A DNA stretch of 64,000 nt from Ww85 sp963745765 (GTDB lineage: Bacteria > Desulfobacterota > Desulfobulbia > Desulfobulbales > Desulfocapsaceae), in assembly GCA_963745765.1 (NCBI GenBank), contig CAVUYQ010000010.1:1-64000 (forward strand). Reading direction: 5' to 3'. The position numbers and the translations under genes were made by a program. The notes under the pieces are model-generated. The model searched no databases, was not told the DNA's origin, and saw nothing but the letters and a program-made list of their open reading frames with translations. Each line of letters opens with the position of its first letter. The stretch's first letter is position 1. Shown one piece after another: positions 44,856 to 55,378 of this stretch.

Positions 44856-45066
44856 TCGTCGCGAAATTCAGGTCAGCATGGGTGCAGATGATGTTGCGGT
44901 CTTTGAACAGATGCCGGTATTCGGCGGCAACCCGGCCATCAACGCGGCTTTGGTGAATGTCTCTGCGCGCCCGAAAGAAGAAAAGTGGCAAACCCGCCAT
45001 AACAATCTGCACTGCAGCGAGCACCTGCCGTGCATGGAATGCCATGGAGAACACCAGGTTCGCTAA
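44830..45066 (+). CDS. Small open frame with a haem-binding CxxCH motif
   Basis: A 78-codon frame overlapping the ATPase end. It contains LHCSEHLPCMECHGEHQVR, with one CMECH motif of c-type cytochromes. After its stop the same frame continues PLCSECHAFNHSKH, a second CxxCH. This looks like a piece of a multihaem cytochrome cut by a stop, but there is no signal peptide and the N-terminal half is not recognisable. It may be a remnant. Confidence 0.35.
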   Translation: MKRTKHQTDRREIQVSMGADDVAVFEQMPVFGGNPAINAALVNVSARPKEEKWQTRHNNLHCSEHLPCMECHGEHQVR

Positions 45067-45537
45067 CCGCTCTGTTCCGAGTGTCACGCCTTCAACCACT
45101 CGAAACATACAAGCTAAGCCCTTGAAAAGGTTCTTTTCTGGTGTGCCGGGGGAATCTACATGTTATCAGCTTACCAAGCTTTAAATGAGAGGACGTTCGC
45201 TCTATTCGAAGCTCTATTGTTCCTCGATGAAAGTGGACTGTTAACCCAAAAGTACGCTTTAGTCGTAAGAACTATATTTATGATAACCACGCCACAGGAA
45301 TCCGCCCTGGCGGACGCGCGCTGATCTATCGCATTTTCAATAAGGCCGGCTACTCTATTATTGGCCTGGAATAAAATAAGTCTTATTGTCTCTGAGGACA
45401 TTTTGCTACAACCCTGGTTTTCCAGGAATTTACCCAAAAGGCAGTAAACTCGGCTGACCACAGGTATTCGGAAATTAGATCAAGACGAGCAGGAGTAACA
45501 AATCACCGGATAAATTTCCAAAAAAGGAGGATGCATT
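45067..45537. other. Non-coding, with a solo ISL3 end
   Basis: At 45248-45265 AAAGTACGCTTTAGTCG is identical to the right end of the ISL3 element at 28169-28185, and the following bases (TAAGAAC) resemble its outer end. No transposase is attached. Just beyond, TGIRPGGRALIYRIFNKAGY reads as the end of an unknown gene (stop near 45372). AAAGGAGG before 45538 is the flavodoxin ribosome site. Confidence 0.5.
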
Positions 45538-46020
45538 ATGAAAGCACTCGTTGTGTATTCAAGTAAGACTGGAAATACTAAAAAGCTGGCGGAAGCACTC
45601 TACAGCGCAGTGCAGTTCGAAAAAAAATTACTATCCGTTTCTGATAATCCAGATCCAACCGAATACGATTTCGTCGCAGTTGGTTTCTGGCTGAAGGGAG
45701 GACAACCTGATCCCGCTACGCAGGATTTTTTGCCAAAGATCGGCAGAAAGGAAGTTCTTTTATTTACTACCCATTGTGCGGCAAATAATTCTGAGCACGC
45801 TAAAAATGCCTTAAAGAAGGCCAAGGAACTGGCTTCCCCGGCGCGAATCTGCGCTGTTTTCAGCTGTGTCGGAGAGGCTTCTGAAGAGATATTGGAGCAA
45901 GCCAGCAAAGAACATCCTCAACCCTCCTGGCTTGCAGATGCGCCAGCGGCCAAAGGGCATCCAGATGAAGATGATATCAGAAAATTTATTCATTTGTTTA
46001 ATAATTTGAGTTTACCTTAA
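45538..46020 (+). CDS. Flavodoxin family protein
   Basis: A 160-residue FMN-binding electron carrier. The FMN phosphate loop is SSKTGNTKKLAEAL at residues 8-21, and the second loop VGFWLKGGQPDPATQDFL and FTTHCAANNSEHAKNALKKA fit the Flavodoxin_3/BilS-type group. The ATG follows AAAAAAGGAGGATGCATT. The electron partner is unknown. The gene is intact and followed by a convergent small gene. Confidence 0.85.
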   Translation: MKALVVYSSKTGNTKKLAEALYSAVQFEKKLLSVSDNPDPTEYDFVAVGFWLKGGQPDPATQDFLPKIGRKEVLLFTTHCAANNSEHAKNALKKAKELASPARICAVFSCVGEASEEILEQASKEHPQPSWLADAPAAKGHPDEDDIRKFIHLFNNLSLP

Positions 46021-46138
46021 ATTGCGCCCGAGAACCACTTCCTACCGGTAAATAAACAATGGTTTCCATTGCCCAAGCAGGTGCAACTGCAAATAGTGAA
46101 AATACGAAAATAAAAAGAGCTGTAAATTTTGCTTCCAT
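45998..46138 (-). CDS. Short secreted peptide or start of a lost exported protein
   Basis: 46 residues starting MEAKFTALFIFVFSLFAVAP, a clean signal peptide (ending AWA), then METIVYLPVGSGSRAQFKVN and a stop. CTGGAG lies eight bases before the ATG. Its 3' end overlaps the convergent flavodoxin gene by 23 bases. It may be genuine, or the surviving N-terminus of a truncated exported protein. Confidence 0.45.
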   Translation of the reverse strand: MEAKFTALFIFVFSLFAVAPAWAMETIVYLPVGSGSRAQFKVNSNY

Positions 46139-46284
46139 TTGGTAACTCCAGATTAAAACGGCTTTTATGTCGAAATATAAGGGAATAGTTTTGAAAAACT
46201 TTGCTTCACACAGAGGGACTGAACATTTTCTAATACCGGTCAGCATATGATTAATTGGATTGTTCCACTCTTCTTAGCTGCCGG

Positions 46285-47157
46285 TTATTGGAAAACCGCC
46301 AGAAGATCCTTTATCTTCTCTATTGTCCGAGGTGCACAGCCCTCATAATGGTTATTGACGTTTATGAAGACCTGATGTCGCCGTTCAAGAAGATCAGTCA
46401 CCATTTCTTTCAGTTGCAAAAGCTCAGCATCCTTTGGATCGACGATTGTATCCCAGGTATTATTAGTCTGTTCCTCCATATTCTGTCGATCTGCCCCATG
46501 AAGTCTGAGCACTACGGGGTCACTCAGTAGATTCTTGAACTTTTGGTACAGTTCAAAGATTGATGGCATGTAGTATCCCTGAAGGAAAACATGGCCCAGG
46601 TAATGTTCAGCCAGAAAGTCAAAGTAGTCATTCTTCAGGTAATTTGAATTCCGTATCTCAATGCAATACTGATAACCATCTGACAGGCCTTGCCGGAAGA
46701 CTTTAAACATCTCAATAAAATGGTTGAGGCTTGCCATCTTGTTCTTGTTCAAGTATTCGAACTGAAACATCAATGGACCAATATGCTCACCGAGCGGCTC
46801 AATCGTTTGCAGGAACTTGGCCATCAACTCCGTGGAGAGGAAATGTGGATTGGCAATTAGGGGTGCGTTTTTGTTTTTATTGTATTGATGGGTCAGCGTT
46901 ATGCTATTTGGAACCTTAATACTGAAGGTAAATCCCGGTGGTACTGATCGGGCGTATTCTTTTACAACTTCTGCTTTTGGTAGAACAGCGGTGTCTCCTT
47001 TGAACAGGGACCAGAACCACTGATCGACTTCGACAGTGGTAAAATGCCTGCTGTATTCATGGAGGTAATTTGCCCCATTATCATAGGGATAGACCAGTCC
47101 CTTCCATGAATCGTATTTCCAACTGCAGGTGCCAATGTGCAGGTGATTAATGTCCAT
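46285..47157 (-). CDS. DUF72 family protein (YecE-like)
   Basis: A 290-residue TIM-barrel protein of DUF72, function unknown. LHIGTCSWKYDSWKGLVYP and the HFTTVEVDQWFWSL region give the family start, PLMFQFEYLNKNKM and VVLRLHGADRQNM lie in the middle, and NVNNHYEGCAPRTIEKIKDL is the typical end. Intact, in contrast to the deleted copy at 28961-29292, with which it shares only moderate similarity, so they are not a recent duplication. Confidence 0.88.
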   Translation of the reverse strand: MDINHLHIGTCSWKYDSWKGLVYPYDNGANYLHEYSRHFTTVEVDQWFWSLFKGDTAVLPKAEVVKEYARSVPPGFTFSIKVPNSITLTHQYNKNKNAPLIANPHFLSTELMAKFLQTIEPLGEHIGPLMFQFEYLNKNKMASLNHFIEMFKVFRQGLSDGYQYCIEIRNSNYLKNDYFDFLAEHYLGHVFLQGYYMPSIFELYQKFKNLLSDPVVLRLHGADRQNMEEQTNNTWDTIVDPKDAELLQLKEMVTDLLERRHQVFINVNNHYEGCAPRTIEKIKDLLAVFQ

Positions 47158-47311
47158 GCATTAACAAGTAATAATGACACGTCAGATTTCAAATCCAAAG
47201 GTTACAATGACGTCAGGTAAACGGAACGATCTCTTTGTTGCGTGGGTTTGTATGAACCACCGCGGCAAGAGGCTATTCTCGCCATGTCCAAGATTTTCTG
47301 GAAGCATCAAT

Positions 47312-47341
47312 TATTTAGGCCACCTTGAATGATTGCCTTTT
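47312..47341. repeat. Half copy (D) of the palindromic element
   Basis: TAGGCCACCTTGAATGATTG followed by CCTTTT matches the left arm of copy B at 3181-3206 with one difference. The core and the right arm are missing. Confidence 0.6.
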
Positions 47342-47345
47342 TTAC

Positions 47346-47390
47346 AAATTAAGCAGGAGTCAGCTGGCAACGCGGTCTGCTGCTTAATTT
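47346..47390 (-). terminator. Hairpin after putA
   Basis: AAATTAAGCAG and CTGCTTAATTT form a perfect 11-bp stem with a 23-base loop directly after the putA stop. On the minus strand AATTTGTAAAAAAGG follows; the T-run is short. Confidence 0.6.
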
Positions 47391-47391
47391 A

Positions 47392-50390
47392 TTAGGCTGT
47401 CCAGTCATCCTCTTTTGTTATCGGGGTAAACCCTCTTCTCATGGTGTTCTCCGTGATCAGCCGAGGGTCCATGAATTGCAGCAGATAGTCGGGACCTCCC
47501 GCCTTTGAGCCAACACCGGACATCTGAAAACCGCCAAACGGCTGGCGTTCCACCAGAGCGCCGGTGCAGCCTCGATTAAGATAGAGGTTGCCGACGTTAA
47601 AACCTCTCCGGGCTTTATCCAGGTTGGCCGGACTTCGTGAGAAAACAGCACCGGTCAGTGCAAAACGGGTAGCATTTGCCCAGGCGAGTGCCTGGTCGAA
47701 ATCCTTCACTTTCATGAGCGCCAGGATCGGCCCGAAAATCTCTTCCTGGGCTACGCGGTGCGCGGGTGTGATACCGTCTACGATGGTCAGGGGAATATAA
47801 TAGCCGGCGTCCGGCACCTCGCGGCTGAGCAGCAGGTGTCCTTCCTGTTTGGCAAGCTCCATGTAGCCCAGCACGTTTTTGTAGGCCTCGTTATCAACGA
47901 CCGGTCCCATGAAACAGGCAGGATTCTCAGCCGGTCCGATGACTATTGAGCGGGCGGATTCAACGAGGCGCGCAGTAAAGCGTTCATAGATCGATTCCAG
48001 CACGATTACGCGGGAGCAGGCACTGCATTTCTGGCCCTGAAAGGCAAAGGCGGAATGGATCACCTGCCTGACCGCTTCATCCAGATCGGCATCATCATCA
48101 ATAATGACAGCATTTTTGCCGCCAAGTTCTGCTACCACCTTTTTAATATGATTCCGGTCATCTCTTAAGGCAGCGGCTTTGCCAATAATACGCTGGCCCA
48201 CTTCCATCGAGCCGGTGAAGGCGATGAGGGCCACGGCCGGGTGTTCGACAAGATAATCACCCATGACTGACCCACGGCCCGGTAGAAAATTGAATACACC
48301 GGGCGGCAGGCCAGCTTCCGCAAAGATTTCCTTCAGGGTATGACCGACTACGGAGGCTGGGCCGGCCGGCTTGAACAATACCGGGTTACCGGTGACAATG
48401 GCGGCAGCCGACATGCCGCAACTGATGGCCAGTGGAAAGTTCCACGGAGAGATGACGGCGGCAATACCCTTGGCCTGATAGGAGAGGTGATTGAGTTCCC
48501 CGGGTGCGCGTCCCATGCGGCGGGGCGCTTCAAGACGTATCATTTCACGGCCGTAATATTCCAGGAAATCGATGGCTTCCGCTACATCAGCATAGGCCTG
48601 GTCGGCCTGTTTGCCTACCTCGATAATCTGCCAGGCGCAGAGTTCATAGATCCTTTTGCGGGCAATGTCCGCTGCCTTGAACAGGTACTGAGCACGTTGA
48701 CTGCCGGAACGATTCCTCCAGTCTTCCAGGGCCGTCGAGGCGGCTTCAATGGCCAGATCAACTTCATGTGTCCCCGCCTGACAGATGCGCCCGACTATTT
48801 CACCGGGGGAGGCGGGATTGAAAGAATCTCTTGTGTCATCAGTTGCAATGTCGGTGCCGCCGATATAAAGAGGGTAGGTGCGCCCGAGTTTCTGTCTGAC
48901 ACTTTTAACTGCTTCGGTAAAAGAGTTTCTGACCTCGCTTCGACTGAAGTCGGCAATTGGTTCATTGCTGAATGGCTGTGTGGTTCTTTCCTGCGTGGGT
49001 GAGGAAGGAGGTTCTGCAATACCTGCCAGGGTGGTAAGCGGATTGACGACAAGTTCCTCAATGGCAGCATCTTCAACAAATGTCTGACGCAGGAAGGATT
49101 CATTAGCCGTGTTTTCCAGAAGACGCCTGACCAGATAGGCCATTCCCGGCAGGAGATTGCCATACGGTGCATAGAGCCTGACGCGTTTTGCGACTTTCAA
49201 AAGCCCTTTCCGGACCGGCTCCGCCATGCCGTAAAGGACCTGGAATTCATAATGCTCTTCGGGAACCCCGAGCTCCCGGGCCATTTCCATGGCAGCCGCG
49301 ATCGAGCGGATATTGTGGGATGCACAGGCATAGTAACAGATATCATGGTTTTCCAGGATACGTTTGGTATGTCTTTCAAAGGCTGCATCACTTTCTGCTT
49401 TGACGGTGTATACCGGGATCTGCCAGCCGTTTTGCCGGGCCACAACTTCTTCGTAATCCCAGTAAGCGCCCTTGACGAGCCTGATGGAAATCGGCAGGTT
49501 CACGGTCCTGGCCCATTGCAGGAGTTCTTCCAGGTCAGCGTCGGTATCCTTAAGATATGATTGTACGGCAAGACCGAGTCCCGGATAATGGCGAAACTCA
49601 GGGTCCGATCTCAGTCGCCGGTATACTTCCAGGGTGATATTTTTGGTGTGATAGGATTCCATGTCGATGCACATGAAAGCGTCTGAGTTCCATTACTCTG
49701 CGGTAGATCATTTTCAAGCGGGAGAGGATGCCCTTTACCGACCCTTCGAAATCTTTCGGATCGGTCTGTGAAAAAAGGGCTGAAGGTTTTACAGATACGT
49801 TGATCACCGGCGCGTAACCCCAGTCACCCTGTGCGCTGCCGCCGAGATATTCCCGACTGGGGCTCCTCTTTTTCCAGGGTGTCAAAGAGTTCCATATACT
49901 GCTGCATATAAGATTCGGCTTCCATCTCATTTACGGTGGCTTCCCCGAGAATATCAATGGTAAAGGCAAATCCGTCCCGCCGAAGTTTTCTTATGCTCTC
50001 CAGTGCTTGTTCACTCGTTTCGCCGATGATGAACGAACGGGCCATTTTCTCAATGTTGCCGCGGATGGTACGGCCCAGGATGGCACCGGTCAAGGCACCG
50101 CCAATGCCCGCACCTTTGGCACCCCATTTAAGGATTGCCGGAAGATTATCACTGTCGCCGCTAAAGTATTCCTTGATGTGCCGGGTTAAAGAGGATGATG
50201 TTGTCAGATAGGGAAGGACATCGATGAAACGAAACATCTGGGTCTTGAACTGCTCATTTTTCATGCACCAGTCCATCACTTTGCCGGTCCAGAAATTTTT
50301 GTTGAATAGCGACGGTGCTTCTCCGCTGATACTGGAAAAGAATTCCCTGCTGCGTTGAGTGATTTTTTGATCGAGAGAGTTTGTCGTCAT
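47392..50390 (-). pseudogene. putA: Bifunctional proline dehydrogenase / P5C dehydrogenase, two frameshifts
   Basis: Oxidises proline to glutamate in two steps. The ProDH barrel has KWGAKGAGIGGALTGAILGR, FTIDILGEATVNEMEAESYM, YAPVINVSVKPSALFSQTDP and LVKGAYWDYE; the aldehyde dehydrogenase half has SPWNFPLAISCGMSAAAIV, VAELGGKNAVIIDDDADLDE and the nucleophile in AFQGQKCSACSRVI. Combined length is about 1000 residues. The frame breaks near 49840 (after EKEEPQS) and near 49688 (one extra base before DAFMCIDMES). The start MTTNSLDQK at 50390 follows GGAGAGATGGCT. The Lrp-type gene upstream is a likely regulator. Confidence 0.9.
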
Positions 50391-50430
50391 AGCCATCTCT
50401 CCGGTTAAGGGGTTTTCCCTGTCTGTTCGA

Positions 50431-50910
50431 TTAGTTTTCCCGATTGAGATGTCGTTGTAACTGCTCGTCTGCAAGATTCTGGGTCTCTTTCAGTGTTTCC
50501 AGTACCAGGGTTGTTCTCGTGTCACGGATGCCTGGAATCGAGCCGAATTTCTGCAGCAGTAATCTGAGCCCATCGGTTGAGGAAAGCCGGCTTTTAACGA
50601 GATAGTTATAATCACCGGCGATCCAGTGTACCTCCAGGACTTCGTCGATAGCGGCGAGTTGCCTGCCGATTTCGGTACTGCCGACACGGTCCATGCTCAG
50701 GACATGGATGAATGCCGTAATGGCAAGGCCGAGTTTGGCTGCGTCCAGGCGGACTTCGTAACCGCGGATAATCCCTTTTTTCTCAAGTTTTTTAACGCGC
50801 TCAAGGATTCCCGACGGTGCCATTTGCAGCTGACGGGCCAATTCAACATTGGATATACGACCATTATTTTGCATTATAGTCAGTATATTAAGGTCAATTC
50901 TGTCTATCAT
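50431..50910 (-). CDS. Lrp/AsnC-family transcriptional regulator
   Basis: A 159-residue amino-acid-responsive regulator. MIDRIDLNILTIMQNNGRIS starts the HTH (VELARQLQMAPSGILERVKK), followed by the ligand-binding RAM domain (TAFIHVLSMDRVGSTEIGRQ, HWIAGDYNYLVK, RTTLVLETLKETQ). ATGGAGGCAGAGCTCAGA precedes the ATG at 50910; an in-frame ATG six codons upstream is possible. It lies 40 bases before putA on the same strand, so control of proline degradation is likely (inference by position and family). Confidence 0.9.
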   Translation of the reverse strand: MIDRIDLNILTIMQNNGRISNVELARQLQMAPSGILERVKKLEKKGIIRGYEVRLDAAKLGLAITAFIHVLSMDRVGSTEIGRQLAAIDEVLEVHWIAGDYNYLVKSRLSSTDGLRLLLQKFGSIPGIRDTRTTLVLETLKETQNLADEQLQRHLNREN

Positions 50911-50995
50911 TCTGAGCTCTGCCTCCATATCAGAACAATATTCAAAAAAATAGTGATTGTCAATAGTGCGGCGGCCGGGCCGGGTGACGCTTTGA

Positions 50996-52727
50996 TTATT
51001 GTTCTGGAAGTGCGGGAATCGTCTGGGGGGGCGAGGAGGTATCGATGCTTATTTGCTCTGTTTCAGCTGGTCGGAAGAGGACAAAACCGGTATCACGGGA
51101 AATCTCGATGACGGCTGCGCCGCGGTTTTTCAAGCGCTCAAAATAATAGGCCGTGGTAATGCCGACAGCAGCACCTGCCTCTTTGAAATGCTCGGTGAGT
51201 TGCCGGTAATCCCGTTCATAATGGCTGACGGTTTGGTGGCCTGAAACGAAGTTAATACTCGGCCGACCGTCAAGCTCATACACCATGATTTTTGCGTCGT
51301 CCGGGGAATTTGCTGCGGCCTGGGCGGCAATACCGCGCAAGCGGGGCAGCATAGATGCGGTCATAGACAGGCAGGACACCGTAAATCAGGCTCGCACTGA
51401 AAATAAACGAGCTGACCAGCAGTGCTTCAAATAGGTTGCCGATATTGTTGCGTCTGCTGGCCCGTATCATGAAAAAGGAGCAGACGACAAACGGCAGCGC
51501 TGCCAGCCACAAGCTGAATCCGAAATGAACAGGTTCGGCCAGTGCCGGAGCCTGGCGGGAATTCTCACCAAGGAGATCGGCAAGATAGGGGAATATAAAG
51601 GGGATGGATGCAATGATTATTCCGACAAGAAAAGCAAACAGGGCAGAAAAATATCCTGATGTGCGCCAGAAGAGCGGGTGTTTGATTTCGACCCGGTTGA
51701 ACAGGCAGGCGAGCATCAGGGCAAGGCCGGGCAGTGCCGGCAGGATATCGCCCGGCCGTTGGCTCGTTGTCAGTGAGAAAAAAAGAAAAACGATGAACGA
51801 ATAGATGAGAAAGAGTCGCAGGAATCGGGCGCCGGGGTTTTTCCCGGAACGCCATGGGGTATGCACTATGGCCAGAGGCAGAAAACTGAACCAGGGCATA
51901 AAGCCGACGAGCAGGATGATCAGGTAATAAAAAAAATGTCCGGATGAATCAGCCATCATATTCGGGAAACGGTTGACATACTGTTCCAGAAGGAGCTCCC
52001 GCATAAAGCTGAAGCCCCGGGGATGAACAAAGCCGAGAGCGAGGTACCAGGAAAAACCAATGAAAAGGATGAGGGCCATTCCCGGGAAAAACCATCTTCT
52101 GCGAAATATGATGGTCGGCCGTCCGATAGAGACAAGGTAGAATATGGTGGAGACAAGCGGGAAAAATGCTCCGATACCTCCTTTCGTAAGCATTGCCAGA
52201 GCGGTGCACGAACAAGCTGCCCAGAACAGTGAGGCTCCGCCCCGGTCCTGCCGGGCCCGCTCAACACCATAATAGAACATGATAAGAGAGCAGCTCAGAA
52301 ACATGGTAAAGAGCATGTCGGGCATGGCTATCCGTGCCAGACAGGCAAAAAGGATTGAACTGCCGAGAATGAGCGTTGCATTAAAAGCAGTTCGGGAGCC
52401 AAGAGCCCCTGCCGAACCAAAATAGAAGATGAGCAGGGTGGCAAGACCACTGACAGCATTGAAACATCTTGCCCCGAATGAGGATATGCCGAACATTTTG
52501 TAGCCAAGCATCTGGGACCAGTAGAGCATCGGTGGCTTTTCAAAAAAATCTGTGCTATTCAGGGTCGGAATCACCAGTTCACGATCAAGGTACATCTCTC
52601 GTGAGATTTCGGCGGACAGTCCTTCGTCATAATCGATGACAACCGGATTTTTCAGATCGAAAAAAAAGAGGAGGCCAAACAGCAGCAGCACGAGAAGCGG
52701 ATAGAGCAATGCAACTATTTTCTGCAT
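50996..52727 (-). pseudogene. Membrane glycosyltransferase (ArnT/PMT type), one frameshift
   Basis: An integral membrane GT-C enzyme that transfers a sugar from a polyprenyl phosphate to lipid A, protein or a glycan; acceptor unknown. The first periplasmic loop has DYDEGLSAEISREMYLDREL and STDFFEKPPMLYWSQMLGYK, typical of the ArnT/PMT family, followed by some ten transmembrane segments. At about 51345 the frame breaks (after LPVYDRI) and the periplasmic C-terminal part, LPRLRGIAAQAAANSPDDAK to SHYERDYRQLTEHFKEAG, is in another frame. One base change explains it. Confidence 0.85.
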
Positions 52728-52952
52728 GGCAAAAAAAAGTGAGAGTCCATGTGGTTTTTCGGCTCGAAATGGTCAGGCCGTGAGCAGTTATTGAGCAGAC
52801 ATTATATAAAACCTCCGTGAAGTGCAAGAATTTAGAAGTGTGGGGTTGCCGGGCGGGAAATTATCAGGTAGTTGATGGAGAAACCCTAAAGGCACGGACG
52901 GAGTGCTTGTGCCACCATTTCCAGCCGGACCTGCTTTTCAGACAAAAACAAC

Positions 52953-53880
52953 GTGCAGACGATGCTACATCGAATCATAACAGGCTCAGGAACAGACGGA
53001 CAACGGATTGATCTCTTTCTGCAGGCAAGCCTGCCTGGTTTCTCGCGGGGGCGTATCCGCAGAATAATAGACCTGGGCGGTGTGCATCTGGACGGCAGGA
53101 GGGTCAGGAAGTGCGGCATTGTTCTCGGTCCGGGACAAAAGATCGAATTGCATCTGGATGGGGAGCCGCTAGAGCCTTTTCGAATTGATAACTCACATGT
53201 CCTTTTTCAGGACGATTATCTGATAGCCTTAAATAAACCGGCCGGTATAAACACGCAGCCGACACCTGCCCGCTACAAGGGGACTTTGTATGAGGCTCTG
53301 CAGGTACAGCTGGGCAGAGATCGTCGCTTCGGACGCCGACTTGAAATTGGTATGGCGCAGCGGCTTGATCGCAATACCAGCGGTATCATCATCTTCTCCA
53401 TCCATCCCCGCTCACACAAATCCCTGACCAGCCAGATGCAGTACCGTTCTGCCCGGAAGCATTATCTGGCGGTGGTTAGCGGATGTCCGAGTACCGGCGG
53501 CCGGTACCTATATCTCGGCTCTTGCCAGAGATCGCAGGCGCAACAGGGTTGTCTCGGTGGCGACAGGAGGCAAAGAGGCCATCAGCCGTTACCGGGTTTT
53601 GAGCACAAAGCATAGTGCCAGTCTGGTGGAAGTTGAGCTGGTGACCGGCAGAATGCATCAGATTCGGGCTCATTTTTCAGAAGCAGGCCATCCCCTGTTA
53701 GGTGATACGCTCTATGGCGGCCCGCCTGCGCATCAGGGGCAAATCTGCAAACGGCACTGTCTGCACTCCTGGCGCCTGGAACTGCGTCACCCACTGACAA
53801 CCAAGGTCATGAGACTGGTTGCACCGATCCCTGCAGATATGCAGCTTGAACATTTTCAGCTCCATATCGACGCAAGATGA
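52953..53880 (+). pseudogene. RluA-family 23S rRNA pseudouridine synthase, one frameshift
   Basis: N-terminal S4 domain (QRIDLFLQASLPGFSRGRIR), then the catalytic domain with NKPAGINTQPTPARYKGTLY and the active-site Asp in MAQRLDRNTSGIIIFS. The usual His before RLD is Gln here. After PSTGGR (about 53500) the frame breaks and YISALARDRRRNRVVSV, VTGRMHQIRAHFSEAGHPLL and GDTLYGGPP follow to the stop at 53880. Start GTG 52953 or ATG 52962. Confidence 0.85.
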
Positions 53881-53949
53881 CAGGATTCGCTCCGCTCAGC
53901 TGCGAAATAAACCGGGCACTCTTCAGGGATTCTTTGACAATGCCCGTTC

Positions 53950-55335
53950 TCAGTTCTTGAAACTGTGAATGGGAGCAGGCATCCTGCCGCCCCATCCGAT
54001 AAAGCGGGAGGACTTCCCGATATTCCGGATCGGCATGATCGGACTTGCCCCGAACAATCCGCCAAAACTGACCGAGTCGCCTACCTCTTTCCCGGGTACC
54101 GGTATGAGGCGTACGGCGGTCGTTTTGTTGTTGATCATCCCTATAGCCATTTCGTCAGCAATGATGGCGGCAATGGTATCAGCATCGACCGAACCGGGGA
54201 TGGCAACCATATCGAGGCCGACTGAGCAGACACAGGTCATCGCTTCGAGTTTCTCGAGACAGAGATACCCCTTTCCTACCGCTTCTGCGAGAAGGGCGTC
54301 TTCCATAACCGGGATAAAGGCGCCGCTCAGACCGCCGACCGTCTTTGAGGCAAAGATGCCGCCTTTTTTAACCGCATCGTTGAGCATGGCAAGAATCGCC
54401 GTGGAGCCGGGTGCGCCGATGGCATCAACACCGAGAATCTGCAGGATTTCGCCGACACTGTCGCCAATGGTCGGTGTCGGTGCTAAAGAAAGATCGACAA
54501 CACCGAATTCAATGCCGAGAACCTTGGAAACCTGCCTGCCCACAAGCTCGCCACAGCGCGTAACACGAAAGGTTGTTTGTTTTATTTCCTCGGCAATTTC
54601 ATCGAGTCTGAGCCTGCTGTTGTCATTTTGTCGTGAAGAAATCAATCGTTCCAGAGATCTGGCGATAACGCCCGGGCCGGAGACACCGACATTCAGCACG
54701 GTGTCCGCTTCCTCGACACCATGGATGGCGCCGGCCATAAAGGGATTGTCTCCGGGCTGGTTGCAGAATACAACAAACTTTGCTGCCCCGAAGCCGTTTT
54801 GTGCTCTGGTTTTTTCGGCAATATCTTTTACGGTATGGCCGAGTATGGCCAGGGCATCCATGTTGATGCCCCTCTGGGAAGAAGCAATATTAATTGAGGC
54901 ACAGACTTTTTCTGTTACTGCCAGTGCCTCAGGCAGGGACTTGATATATTCGCGGTCGGTATCGGTCATCCCCTTTTCGACCTGAGCTGAGAAACCGCCC
55001 AGGATATCTACCCCGACGGATGACGCGGCCCGGTCAAGACAGCGGGCGAGCTCGACAAATCCGTCACGATCATAACCTGCTCCGACAAAGGAGATGGGAG
55101 TGATTGCTATACGCTTGTTGACAACCGGAATGCCGAGTTTTCTTGATATCAGGTCACAGGTTTTAACGAATTTGCCGGCCTTGTCGGAAATACGGCTCTC
55201 GATCTTCCCGCCGGTATCAGCAGCCGTTGTACCGCGACAATCGAGCAGGTTTATGCCCATGGTGACGGTACGAACGTCAAGATTTTCTTTCTGGATCATT
55301 TCGACGGTAGCCAGGATCTGGTCGGAACGTAACAT
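53950..55335 (-). CDS. UPF0210 (PFL-family) protein
   Basis: A 461-residue cytosolic protein of UPF0210/DUF711, structurally related to pyruvate formate-lyase-type folds but without known activity. SSQRGINMDALAILGHTVKD, FCNQPGDNPFMAGAIHG, NVGVSGPGVIARSLER and IPGSVDADTIAAIIADEMAI are family signatures. AGGAGAGATAAAG precedes the ATG. It lies 43 bases after the ACT-domain gene, an arrangement conserved in many bacteria and archaea. Intact. Confidence 0.92.
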   Translation of the reverse strand: MLRSDQILATVEMIQKENLDVRTVTMGINLLDCRGTTAADTGGKIESRISDKAGKFVKTCDLISRKLGIPVVNKRIAITPISFVGAGYDRDGFVELARCLDRAASSVGVDILGGFSAQVEKGMTDTDREYIKSLPEALAVTEKVCASINIASSQRGINMDALAILGHTVKDIAEKTRAQNGFGAAKFVVFCNQPGDNPFMAGAIHGVEEADTVLNVGVSGPGVIARSLERLISSRQNDNSRLRLDEIAEEIKQTTFRVTRCGELVGRQVSKVLGIEFGVVDLSLAPTPTIGDSVGEILQILGVDAIGAPGSTAILAMLNDAVKKGGIFASKTVGGLSGAFIPVMEDALLAEAVGKGYLCLEKLEAMTCVCSVGLDMVAIPGSVDADTIAAIIADEMAIGMINNKTTAVRLIPVPGKEVGDSVSFGGLFGASPIMPIRNIGKSSRFIGWGGRMPAPIHSFKN

Positions 55336-55378
55336 CTTTATCTCTCCTCTTTCTTGCCCGGGTAGGGCGGCTGTCTTG

